Shown here piece after piece: positions 43,963-52,904 of a stretch of 64,000 nucleotides of DNA (the first letter of the stretch is position 1; every line of letters starts with the position of its first letter). Source of the DNA: Janthinobacterium sp. CG3 (GTDB lineage Bacteria; Pseudomonadota; Gammaproteobacteria; Burkholderiales; Burkholderiaceae_D). The notes under the pieces were generated by a model. That model was not told where the DNA came from, ran no database searches, and worked only from the letters and a program-made list of their open reading frames with translations. The DNA lies in contig NZ_KB467824.1 of assembly GCF_000344615.1 (NCBI RefSeq), positions 4,748,367 through 4,812,366 of the forward strand. Direction: 5' to 3'. Both the position numbers and the translations under genes were made by a program.

Positions 43963-44168
43963 ACAGCACCATTTTGTGATTTTCAGTGAATATTTTTCCT
44001 GCTAGCATGACCAATACTTTGCATTTTGCAAAGCCGGAAACTGTCAAAACGGCCTGTGTTGGAGGTGCGTTTGCGCATCCCGGCAGACCCGCCGAATGCC
44101 CGCGCCGCGCCGCCCAAGAGCCGCTGTACAGAGTTGAAACTGGTGTTTACCCCCATAGGAGTTGGTCG

Positions 44169-46445
44169 ATGATGAAAACAAATGAGAACAATCCGCCGCG
44201 CCGGCATGCCGCGCGTTCGCTGATCGCGCTGGCGGTGGCCGCGGCTTTCCCGCTGCACGCGGCGATCGCCCAGGAAGCGCCGGAGGCCGCCAAGGCCCAG
44301 CCCGGCCAACTGGAAACGGTGATCGTCACCGCGCAGCGTCGTTCGGAAAACATCAAAGACGTGCCGATGGCCATCTCCACCATGAAGGGCGAGAAACTCG
44401 ACGTATTGACCGCCGGCGGCCAGGACGTGCGCTTCATGTCGGGCCGCACGCCGAGCCTGAACGTGGAATCCGAGTTCGGCCGCTCCTTTCCGCGCTTCTA
44501 CGTGCGCGGCCTGGGCAATATCGACTTCGACTTGAACGCCTCGCAACCGGTCGGCCTGGTCTACGACGACGTGGTGCAGGAAAATCCGGTGCTGAAAGGC
44601 TTCCCGGTGTTCGACGTGGAGCAGATCGAAGTGCTGCGCGGCCCGCAGGGCACGCTGTTCGGGCGCAACTCGCCGGCCGGCGTGGTCAAGTTCGAGTCGG
44701 TCAAGCCGACCAATAAGCGGGAAGGTTACTTTAGCGGCGGCCTGGGCAACGACGGCGTCGTCAACCTGGAAGGCGCCTACAACCTGCCGCTGAACGAACA
44801 ATGGGCGGCCCGCGTCTCGCTGCAATCGCAGACGCGCGACGACCGCGTGCGCAATCCGCGTTCGACCGGCACCCAGGAACTGGAAGGCTACGACGACAAG
44901 GCCGCGCGCCTGCAACTGTCGTTCAAGCCGAGCAAGGACTTCGGCGCCTTGTTCAATGTGCACCACCGCAAGATGGAAGGCAGCGCCACCTTGTTCCGCG
45001 CCAACATCATCAAGAAGGGTAGCAACGAACTGGTCGACGGCTTCGACTACGACAACTACCCGACCGACGGCATCAACGACCAGACCCTGACCAGCACCGG
45101 CACCAGCCTGCGGCTGCGCTGGGACCTCGACGGCGTGACCTTGCATTCGATCAGCGGCTACGAGAAGGCCGAGTATTCCAGCCGCGCCGACGTGGACGGC
45201 GGCTACGGCGCCTCCTACGCGCCGCCGATGGGTCCCGGGTTTATCCCGTTTACCGCCGAAACCGGCGACGGCTTGCCGAAGCACCGCCAGTTGTCGCAGG
45301 AATTCCGGGTCGAGTCGAACACCAAGGAGCGCCTGCAATGGATCGCCGGCGTGTACGCGTTCAACGAGAAGATCACGGTCGACAGTAACAGCTACGACAC
45401 GCTGAACCAGAATAAACTCAACGGTTTCGCGCAGCAACAGCAGGAAAGCAAGTCGTGGGCCTTGTTCGGTTCGCTGAACTATGCGATGAGCAATGTCTGG
45501 AAAGTGCGCGCCGGCCTGCGCTACACCGACGACCAGAAGGACTTCAGCGCCGTGCGCACCATGGATCCGCGCATACCATCGAGCTATGTTGGCGCCATCG
45601 GCCCGCTCACGGCCAAGCCCGAGTCGACCAACTACAGCTGGGACTTGAGCACCAACTACGAGCTGACCAAGGAAACCAATGTGTACGCGCGCATCGCCAC
45701 CGGCTACCGCGCGCCGAGTATCCAGGGGCGCATCCTGTTCGGCGACACCATTTCGATCGGCGATGCCGAGAAGAACCTGTCGTACGAAGCCGGTATCAAG
45801 CAAGACCTGTTCAACAAGCGCGCGCGCCTGTCGGCCACGGTCTACCAGTACCGCGTGAAGGATTTGCAATTGACGGCCGGCAGCGGCGCGGTCAACCAGA
45901 ACCGCCTCGTCAACGCTGAAAAAGCGGTTGGCCAGGGTGTCGAGCTGGACTTCCAGGCGATCCTGTCCGACGAGTTCCGCCTGACCCTGGGCGGCAGCTA
46001 CAACGACACCGAAATCAAGGACCCGAACCTGTTCGTGGCGACCTGCGGCAACGGTTGCACCGTGACCTCGCCCGCCGGCCCCGGCGCCAACACCTCGCTG
46101 ATCAACGGCAATCCATTGCCGCGCGCGCCTAAGTGGACCGGCAACGTCACGCTGCGCTACAGCAAGCCGATTGGCGAGGGCGAGTTCTACGCCTACACCG
46201 ACTGGACCTACCGCTCGACCTACAATATGTTCCTCGACGAAGCCAAGGAATACACCGCCAAGTCGCTGGTCGAAGGCGGCCTGCGCGCCGGCTACAAATG
46301 GGCGGACGGCAAGTATGAAGTGGCCGCCTACGGCCGCAACATCACCAACAAGGTGCAGTTGATCGGCGCGATCAACTTCAACAACCTGACCGGCATCGTC
46401 AACGAACCGCGCAGCTACGGCGTGCAGTTCAAGGCCAACTTCTAA
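44169..46445 (+). CDS. TonB-dependent receptor
   Basis: A 758-aa outer-membrane receptor. Signal peptide to about residue 34 (AIA/QE), TonB box ETVIVTAQRR near 47, plug with PRFYVRGLGNIDFD and EVLRGPQGTLFGRNSPAGVV near 155, then a 22-strand-type barrel ending YGVQFKANF with terminal Phe. ATG 44169 follows AGGAG; a second ATG is next to it. It diverges from the nucleoside ABC transporter, which suggests the outer-membrane step for the same substrates; this is inference. Confidence 0.9.
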   Translation: MMKTNENNPPRRHAARSLIALAVAAAFPLHAAIAQEAPEAAKAQPGQLETVIVTAQRRSENIKDVPMAISTMKGEKLDVLTAGGQDVRFMSGRTPSLNVESEFGRSFPRFYVRGLGNIDFDLNASQPVGLVYDDVVQENPVLKGFPVFDVEQIEVLRGPQGTLFGRNSPAGVVKFESVKPTNKREGYFSGGLGNDGVVNLEGAYNLPLNEQWAARVSLQSQTRDDRVRNPRSTGTQELEGYDDKAARLQLSFKPSKDFGALFNVHHRKMEGSATLFRANIIKKGSNELVDGFDYDNYPTDGINDQTLTSTGTSLRLRWDLDGVTLHSISGYEKAEYSSRADVDGGYGASYAPPMGPGFIPFTAETGDGLPKHRQLSQEFRVESNTKERLQWIAGVYAFNEKITVDSNSYDTLNQNKLNGFAQQQQESKSWALFGSLNYAMSNVWKVRAGLRYTDDQKDFSAVRTMDPRIPSSYVGAIGPLTAKPESTNYSWDLSTNYELTKETNVYARIATGYRAPSIQGRILFGDTISIGDAEKNLSYEAGIKQDLFNKRARLSATVYQYRVKDLQLTAGSGAVNQNRLVNAEKAVGQGVELDFQAILSDEFRLTLGGSYNDTEIKDPNLFVATCGNGCTVTSPAGPGANTSLINGNPLPRAPKWTGNVTLRYSKPIGEGEFYAYTDWTYRSTYNMFLDEAKEYTAKSLVEGGLRAGYKWADGKYEVAAYGRNITNKVQLIGAINFNNLTGIVNEPRSYGVQFKANF

Positions 46446-46466
46446 ACAAGGGAGCGCCACCCCGCG

Positions 46467-46501
46467 GCCCCCGCACATCGCAAGGTGTGCGGGGGCTTTT
46501 T
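46467..46501. terminator. Bidirectional terminator
   Basis: GCCCCCGCACA (46467-46477) pairs with TGTGCGGGGGC (46486-46496), followed by a T-rich tail. It separates the TonB receptor from the convergent LysR gene and could serve both strands. Confidence 0.85.
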
Positions 46502-46525
46502 GCGTTGCAGGCGCGCTTGGCGCGG

Positions 46526-47434
46526 CTAGTCGGCGCGGGCCGGCGGGTTGATGATGTTGAGGAAGGCGCGCACCACCGGCGCGTCGTCCAGCGTGGTGTA
46601 GCTGATGTACAGGTTGGCGGACGGCGGGTTGGTCTTGATCGGCAGGAATACCACGCCGGGCCAGCCGATGCGGCTGGTGGTTTCCGGCAGCAGCGTGTAA
46701 CCCAGGCCGGCGCCGACCATCGCCAGCAGCGTCTGCGGCTCGGACGCCTCCTGGAAAATGAAGGGCTGGAAGCCGGCCTTGACGCAGCATTGCACCAGGT
46801 AGCGCGGGAAGGCCGACTTGTCGAGCGCCAGCGTCAGCATCGGCTCGTGTTCCAGGTCGCTCAGCTCGATCGCACTTTCCTTCGCCAGCGCGTGGTGCTC
46901 GTTGACGGCCACGCAAACGTTTTCGCGGAAGCACAGCTCCTGGCGCAGGTTGTCGCGGCGCAGGTCGTCGTCGTTGAGCTTCGGCTCGCGCCAGAAGCCG
47001 ACGTCGATCTGCTTGGCGCGCAGAGCCTCGTACTGCACGTTCGGGCCGGACTCGTGCAGCGTCCAGGTGACGCGCGGATACTTGGTTTGGAACTCTTCGA
47101 GCAGACTGGGAATCGGCCCCCACATGGCCGAGCCGACGATGCCCACGCGCAGCCGCCCAACCTCGCCGCGGTCGATCTGGCGGATCGTGTCTATCGTCAT
47201 GCGCATTTTCGCCAGCAGGTCCGCGGCCTCCGACATCAGCGCCTTGCCGGCCACGGTCAGCTCGAAGGTGCGGGTGGTGCGGGCGAACAGGCGCACGCCC
47301 AGTTCGCTCTCCAGCTTCATGATCTGCTGGCTCAGCGGCGGCTGCGATATGTGCAGCCGCTCGGCGGCGCGGCTGAAGCTCTTTTCCTCGGCGACGGCGA
47401 GAAAATATTTTAACTGTTTCAGGTCGATGGACAT
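46526..47434 (-). CDS. LysR family regulator
   Basis: A 302-aa LysR-type regulator with HTH KSFSRAAERLHISQPPLSQQIMKLE (about 18-42) and a typical effector domain (GRLRVGIVGSAMWG; LLAMVGAGLGYTLLPE). It lies 7 nt after psuG on the same strand, so it may be co-transcribed with the pseudouridine genes, and is convergent with the TonB receptor. A candidate regulator of the local nucleoside genes, without direct evidence. Confidence 0.87.
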   Translation of the reverse strand: MSIDLKQLKYFLAVAEEKSFSRAAERLHISQPPLSQQIMKLESELGVRLFARTTRTFELTVAGKALMSEAADLLAKMRMTIDTIRQIDRGEVGRLRVGIVGSAMWGPIPSLLEEFQTKYPRVTWTLHESGPNVQYEALRAKQIDVGFWREPKLNDDDLRRDNLRQELCFRENVCVAVNEHHALAKESAIELSDLEHEPMLTLALDKSAFPRYLVQCCVKAGFQPFIFQEASEPQTLLAMVGAGLGYTLLPETTSRIGWPGVVFLPIKTNPPSANLYISYTTLDDAPVVRAFLNIINPPARAD

Positions 47435-47441
47435 GGCGTTG

Positions 47442-48365
<924 letters not shown>

Positions 48366-48368
48366 GGT

Positions 48369-49505
48369 TCAGTCCAGGGGAAAAAAAGTGGAGATCGGCT
48401 GCGACAGGTCGAAGCTATGGATTTCGTCGAGCACGTCGGGCGCTAGCAGCGGCGACACCGTGGCGTCCGATTCGAGCGTCATCGCGGCCACTTTCAAGCC
48501 GCGGCGGCAGGCCAGCTTCAAGTCGCCGCTGCTCTGGTATAGCGACCAGCAGACCGCGGCGGCGAAGGCGTCGCCGGCGCCGGTGACGTCGACCGTTTGC
48601 ACCTCCAGCGCCGGCAGGTGGGCGACGCCGTCGGCGCAGCTGTAGTACACGCCGGCGCCGGCGCAGGTGACGATAAGGTGCTGCGCGCCCTGCGCCTGCA
48701 CGGCCAGGCTGGCCTCGCGCACGGCGGCCTGGTCGGGCAGGGCGTGGCCGACCCGGGTTTCCAGCTCGCCGCGGTTGAGGATCAGCAGATGCAGGCCGCG
48801 CAGGTCGAGCGGCAGGTGGCGCATCTTCGGCTGCGACACCGCCACCAACACCAGCGGCACGCTGTCGCGCAGCGCGTCGGCCAGCAGCGAGGCGACGGCT
48901 TCGAGCGGCAAATTCAAGTCCGCCACCGTCAGCGCGGCGGCGGCGCGTTGCGGCGCGCGCCCGGCCAGGAACTGCGCCGTCAGCGCGTCGTACAACTGCA
49001 TATCGGCCAGCGCCAGCACCATCTCGCCGCGCTCGTCGAGGACCGCCGTGTAGGTGCCGCTGCAGGTGTTGGCCAGGCGCAGACTGCCGCGCGTATCGAT
49101 GCCGGCGGCCTCGGCGTGGGCTTGCAGCGCGGCGCCGGCGGCGTCGTCGCCGAACACCGTCAACAGCGCGGCCGGCACGCCCAGGCGCGCCAGGTTCTCG
49201 GCGATATTGCGGGCCACGCCGCCGAAGACCTCCTCGGCGCTGGCTGGGTTCGACGTGCCCATCTGCAGCGTCGCCAGCGTGCGCAGCTTGCGGTCCAGAT
49301 TGGCCGCGCCGATGCACATCACCGGCCGGCTGTCGGGCAGCACGTAGGCGCGCCCGAGCAGGCGGCGCTCGCGCATCAGACCGGCGATATGGCCGGCCAC
49401 GGCCGAGCGCGACAGGCGTAGCTCCACCGCCAACTCTTGCTGCGAAATGAAGGGGTTGGCGCGGATCAGCCCATACAACTGGTCTTTTTTCGAAAGGTCG
49501 GTCAT
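48369..49505 (-). CDS. psuK: Pseudouridine kinase with N-terminal HTH
   Basis: A 378-aa PfkB-family kinase that phosphorylates pseudouridine for PsuG. Residues about 1-55 form a winged helix (ISQQELAVELRLSRSAVAGHI), an unusual regulatory addition; the kinase part has FGGVARNIAENLARLG near 95 and the catalytic anion hole TGAGDAFAAAV near 310. PsuK followed closely by PsuG is the standard pair. The HTH may let the kinase regulate its own operon. Confidence 0.92.
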   Translation of the reverse strand: MTDLSKKDQLYGLIRANPFISQQELAVELRLSRSAVAGHIAGLMRERRLLGRAYVLPDSRPVMCIGAANLDRKLRTLATLQMGTSNPASAEEVFGGVARNIAENLARLGVPAALLTVFGDDAAGAALQAHAEAAGIDTRGSLRLANTCSGTYTAVLDERGEMVLALADMQLYDALTAQFLAGRAPQRAAAALTVADLNLPLEAVASLLADALRDSVPLVLVAVSQPKMRHLPLDLRGLHLLILNRGELETRVGHALPDQAAVREASLAVQAQGAQHLIVTCAGAGVYYSCADGVAHLPALEVQTVDVTGAGDAFAAAVCWSLYQSSGDLKLACRRGLKVAAMTLESDATVSPLLAPDVLDEIHSFDLSQPISTFFPLD

Positions 49506-49516
49506 GGCATAATGGG

Positions 49517-49526
49517 ATTGTACAAT
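49517..49526. promoter_or_regulatory. Palindrome upstream of psuK
   Basis: ATTGTACAAT is a perfect 10-bp palindrome starting 12 bp before the psuK start. It is a plausible operator for the HTH domain of PsuK itself or another regulator. Confidence 0.4.
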
Positions 49527-49630
49527 TGTTAGTGATCGTAAACATATGTTTTACAGCTGTCAAACGAGGTTCCCTACGCTGTTGTCGCGTTCGCTCGTTT
49601 GGGGCTGTTTACGCTGTCTTATCATACGGC

Positions 49631-49704
49631 TTATTTATATTGGTTTTGTATAAATGTGGAAGAAAAATGGTATTTGCCATACATATGGCGGTTGATGCAT
49701 AGTG
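49631..49704 (+). promoter_or_regulatory. Nucleoside-regulon element, copy C
   Basis: Same ordered blocks and spacing as copies A and B: TTATTTATA (49631-49639), 9 nt, TATAAAT, GTATTTG (49670-49676), then TTGATGCATAGTG ending at 49704. TTGCCA and CATAGT are 18 bp apart. It points toward xapA-deoB-deoC (xapA start 49874) and leaves a leader of about 160 nt. Confidence 0.78.
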
Positions 49705-49873
49705 ACGTTCGATAGCAGTAGCTCCACCCAATTCGATGCATCCGCACCACGCTTGCGTACCAGACACGCAGTCGCCTCACACGGAGCCGGCGCGCCGCTC
49801 TTTTGCGCCGCTCTTTTTACTATCGCAGCGCATAGCAGCAACGAATTCATCTATTAAAATTACGAGGATAATC
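49705..49873 (+). other. Leader of the xapA-deo operon
   Basis: About 170 nt of untranslated sequence after element C. It includes CGCGCCGCTCTTTTGCGCCGCTCTTTTT (two GCGCCGCTCTTTT units at about 49789-49817) and an ACGAGGA Shine-Dalgarno sequence before xapA. The remaining gap, 49527-49630, is unremarkable. Confidence 0.4.
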
Positions 49874-50713
49874 ATGTCGAACAATTCCCCTTTCCACGCC
49901 GCCGAAATCATCCGCGCCCGCGCCCCCGCGAATTTCATGCCGCGCGTGGCGATGATCCTGGGCTCCGGCCTGGGCGTGCTGGCCGAGCAGATGAGCGACG
50001 CGGTGACGATCAGCTTCGATGAATTGCCTGGCTTCCCGATCAGCACCGTGCACGGCCACGCCGGCGAGCTGGTGGTCGGTACGCTGTCGGGCGTGGCGGT
50101 GGTGTGTATGAAGGGCCGCGGCCATTTCTACGAGGGCTACGGCATGGGCGTGATGACCAGCGCGATCCGCACCCTGAAGCTGCTGGGCTGCGAGATGCTG
50201 TTCGTGACCAACGCGGCCGGTTCGCTGCGCCCTGAAGTCGACGCCGGCAGTCTGGTGGCGATTACCGACCATATCAACCTGTTGCCGGGTACGCCGATGG
50301 TCGGCGCCAACGACGAGCGCTTCGGCCCGCGTTTCTTCAGCATGGCCAACGCCTACGACGCCGAACTGCGCGACATGGTCAAGGCAAGCGCCGCCGCCAA
50401 CAGCATCACGCTGCACGAGGGCGTGTTCGTCGCCTATCCCGGCCCGAACTTCGAGACCGCCGCCGAAATCCGCATGATGTCGCGCCTGGGCGCCGACACC
50501 GTCGGCATGTCGGTGGTGCCGGAGGTGGTATCGGCGCGCCATTGCGGCTTGAAGGTGGTCGGCGTGTCCGTCATCACCAATCTGGCCGAAGGCATGTCGC
50601 CGTTTGCGCTGTCGCACGAGCAGACCCTGAAGTACGCCGCTATCGGCGCCAAGGATCTGGTCAAGCTGATTTTGGCCTTCCTGGCCGACGTCGCCGCCAA
50701 GCCGCAGGCTTGA
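49874..50713 (+). CDS. xapA: Purine nucleoside phosphorylase (XapA/PunA type)
   Basis: A 279-aa trimeric-type purine nucleoside phosphorylase. Phosphate and nucleoside site motifs are ILGSGLGVLAEQM near residue 29, GRGHFYEGYGMG near 81, VTNAAGSLRPEV near 112 and GMSVVPEVVSARHCGLKV near 212, with the base-contacting Asn in VITNLAEG near 240. Length matches E. coli XapA (xanthosine/inosine/guanosine). First gene after element C, followed by deoB and deoC. Confidence 0.92.
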   Translation: MSNNSPFHAAEIIRARAPANFMPRVAMILGSGLGVLAEQMSDAVTISFDELPGFPISTVHGHAGELVVGTLSGVAVVCMKGRGHFYEGYGMGVMTSAIRTLKLLGCEMLFVTNAAGSLRPEVDAGSLVAITDHINLLPGTPMVGANDERFGPRFFSMANAYDAELRDMVKASAAANSITLHEGVFVAYPGPNFETAAEIRMMSRLGADTVGMSVVPEVVSARHCGLKVVGVSVITNLAEGMSPFALSHEQTLKYAAIGAKDLVKLILAFLADVAAKPQA

Positions 50714-50745
50714 TAGCGTTTACCTCTTTTTAATCGAGCCCCATC

Positions 50746-51939
50746 ATGTCACGCGCCTTTATCCTTTTGCTTGATTCCTTCGGCCTCGGCGCCACGCCGG
50801 ACGCGGCCTCCTTCGGCGACGCCGGCGCCAATACCTTTGGCCATATCGCCAGCTGGGCCGCGGGACAGGGCAAGCCGATGTCCCTGCCCAACCTGGAGCG
50901 GCTCGGCCTGGCCGCCGCCGCCCATTTGGCTTGCGGCGAATGGGCCGAGGGCTTCGCGCTGCGCGACGGTTTCGGCGCCGCCTACGGCGCCGCGCGCGAG
51001 CGTTCGACCGGCAAGGACACCCAGAGCGGGCATTGGGAGATCGCCGGCGTGCCGGTCGATTTCGAGTGGGGCTATTTCCCGCGCACGACGCCGTCGTTCC
51101 CGGCCGAGCTGACCGCCGCGCTGCAGGCCTTGACCGGCGTGCCGGGCTTCCTCGGCGACTGCCACGCTTCCGGCACGGAGATCATCAACCGCCACGGCGA
51201 CGAGCATGTCGCCAGCGGCAAGCTGATTATCTACACCTCGGGCGACTCGGTGATGCAGATCGCCGCGCACGAGGACTCGTTCGGCCTGGAGCGTTTATAC
51301 GAGGTGTGCGAGGCGGCCTTCAAGCTGGTCGCGCCGTACAACATCGGCCGCGTCATCGCGCGCCCGTTCAGCGGCGCCAACGGCGACTACACGCGCACCT
51401 CGAACCGCCACGACTACGCCGTCGCGCCGCCGGCGTCGACGCTGCTCGACCACGTCAAGGACGCCGGCGGCGAGGTCGTCGGCCTGGGCAAGATCAGCGA
51501 TATTTTCGCCGGCCAGGGCATCTCGCGCGTGGTCAAGGGCGTCGACAACATGGCCTTGTTCGACGCGCTGCTGACGGTCGCCGACGAGGTTGGGGACGGC
51601 TCGCTGACCTTCGTCAATTTCGTCGATTTCGACCAGGCTTTCGGCCACCGCCGCAACGTCCAGGGTTATTCGGACGCGCTGCACGAGATGGACGCGCGCC
51701 TGCCCGAGTTCGTCGCCAAGCTGAAACAGGGCGATCTGGTGGTCGTCACCGCCGACCACGGCTGCGACCCGACCTGGCCCGGTTCGGACCACACCCGCGA
51801 GCATATACCGATGATGTTCTTCGGCCCCGGCGTGGCCCCGCGGGCGCTCGGCATTTCCGACAGTTTCTCCGATATCGGCCAAACCCTCGCCCACCACCTG
51901 GGCGTGGCGCCACTTGCACATGGAAACAACTTGCTATGA
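50746..51939 (+). CDS. deoB: Phosphopentomutase
   Basis: A 397-aa alkaline-phosphatase-superfamily enzyme interconverting (deoxy)ribose 1- and 5-phosphate. Metal-site motifs are LLLDSFGLGATPDA at the N terminus, GKDTQSGHWE near 87 (with the phosphorylated Thr region) and TADHGCDPTWPGSDHTREH near 335. Its stop overlaps deoC. Confidence 0.96.
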   Translation: MSRAFILLLDSFGLGATPDAASFGDAGANTFGHIASWAAGQGKPMSLPNLERLGLAAAAHLACGEWAEGFALRDGFGAAYGAARERSTGKDTQSGHWEIAGVPVDFEWGYFPRTTPSFPAELTAALQALTGVPGFLGDCHASGTEIINRHGDEHVASGKLIIYTSGDSVMQIAAHEDSFGLERLYEVCEAAFKLVAPYNIGRVIARPFSGANGDYTRTSNRHDYAVAPPASTLLDHVKDAGGEVVGLGKISDIFAGQGISRVVKGVDNMALFDALLTVADEVGDGSLTFVNFVDFDQAFGHRRNVQGYSDALHEMDARLPEFVAKLKQGDLVVVTADHGCDPTWPGSDHTREHIPMMFFGPGVAPRALGISDSFSDIGQTLAHHLGVAPLAHGNNLL

Positions 51940-52892
51940 CAATGTCCCCCGACTTCAAGCGTAACGAAGCGATCGGCCTCGACCTCGGCTGGATCAACCA
52001 GATCCGCGTCAACCGCGCCGCCGCCGACCGCCGCGCCGCCAGCCTGGCGAACCGCCGCACGGTGAAGAAGGAATACCAGGCCGCCTGGCTGGTCAAGGCG
52101 ATCCAGGTGATCGACCTGACCACGCTCGGCGGCGACGACACCCCGGGCCGCGTCGAGCGCCTGTGCATGAAGGCGCTGCGTCCGCTGCGCGCCGATTTGA
52201 TGGCGGCGCTCGGCGTCGCCGACCTGAGCACCGGCGCGGTGTGCGTCTACCACGAAATGATCGCCCCGGCCGTGCGCGCGCTGAACGGCCGCCTGCCGAT
52301 CGCCGCCGTCTCGACCGGCTTCCCGGCCGGCCTGACCAGCATGGAAACGAAGCTGCGCGAAATCGAATTGTCGGTCGCCGCCGGCGCCACCGAGATCGAC
52401 ATCGTCATCACCCGCCAGCACGTTTTGACGGGCAACTGGCAAACGCTGTACGACGAGATGCTGGCCTACCGCAAAGCCTGCGGCGACGCCCACGTCAAGG
52501 CGATCCTGGCCACCGGCGACTTGCTGACCCTGGAAAACGTCGCCAAGGCGTCGTGGGTGTGCATGATGGCGGGCGCCGATTTCATCAAGACCTCGACCGG
52601 CAAGGAGGGCGTCAACGCCACCATCCCGGTAGCCCTGACGATGGTGCGCACGATCCGCGAGTACCACGAGCAAACCGGTTTCATGGTCGGCTTCAAGCCG
52701 GCCGGCGGCGTCAGTTCGGCCAAGAGCGCGCTGCAGTATTTGACCCTGATGAAGGAAGAACTGGGCAACGCCTGGCTGCAGCCGCAGCTGTTCCGCATCG
52801 GCGCGTCGAGCCTGCTGACCGACATCGAGCGCCAGCTTGAACACTACGTCACCGGGAACTACTCGGCCAACCACCGCCACGCGCAACCTTAA
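51936..52892 (+). CDS. deoC: Deoxyribose-phosphate aldolase
   Basis: A 318-aa aldolase cleaving deoxyribose 5-phosphate to acetaldehyde and glyceraldehyde 3-phosphate. The Schiff-base Lys is in FIKTSTGKEG near residue 222, with VKAILATGD near 190 and VGFKPAGGV near 250. It is longer than E. coli DeoC (259 aa), mainly by an N-terminal extension. ATG 51936 overlaps the deoB stop (ATGA); a second ATG follows two codons later. Confidence 0.95.
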   Translation: MTMSPDFKRNEAIGLDLGWINQIRVNRAAADRRAASLANRRTVKKEYQAAWLVKAIQVIDLTTLGGDDTPGRVERLCMKALRPLRADLMAALGVADLSTGAVCVYHEMIAPAVRALNGRLPIAAVSTGFPAGLTSMETKLREIELSVAAGATEIDIVITRQHVLTGNWQTLYDEMLAYRKACGDAHVKAILATGDLLTLENVAKASWVCMMAGADFIKTSTGKEGVNATIPVALTMVRTIREYHEQTGFMVGFKPAGGVSSAKSALQYLTLMKEELGNAWLQPQLFRIGASSLLTDIERQLEHYVTGNYSANHRHAQP

Positions 52893-52904
52893 AGAACAAT
52901 CGTC

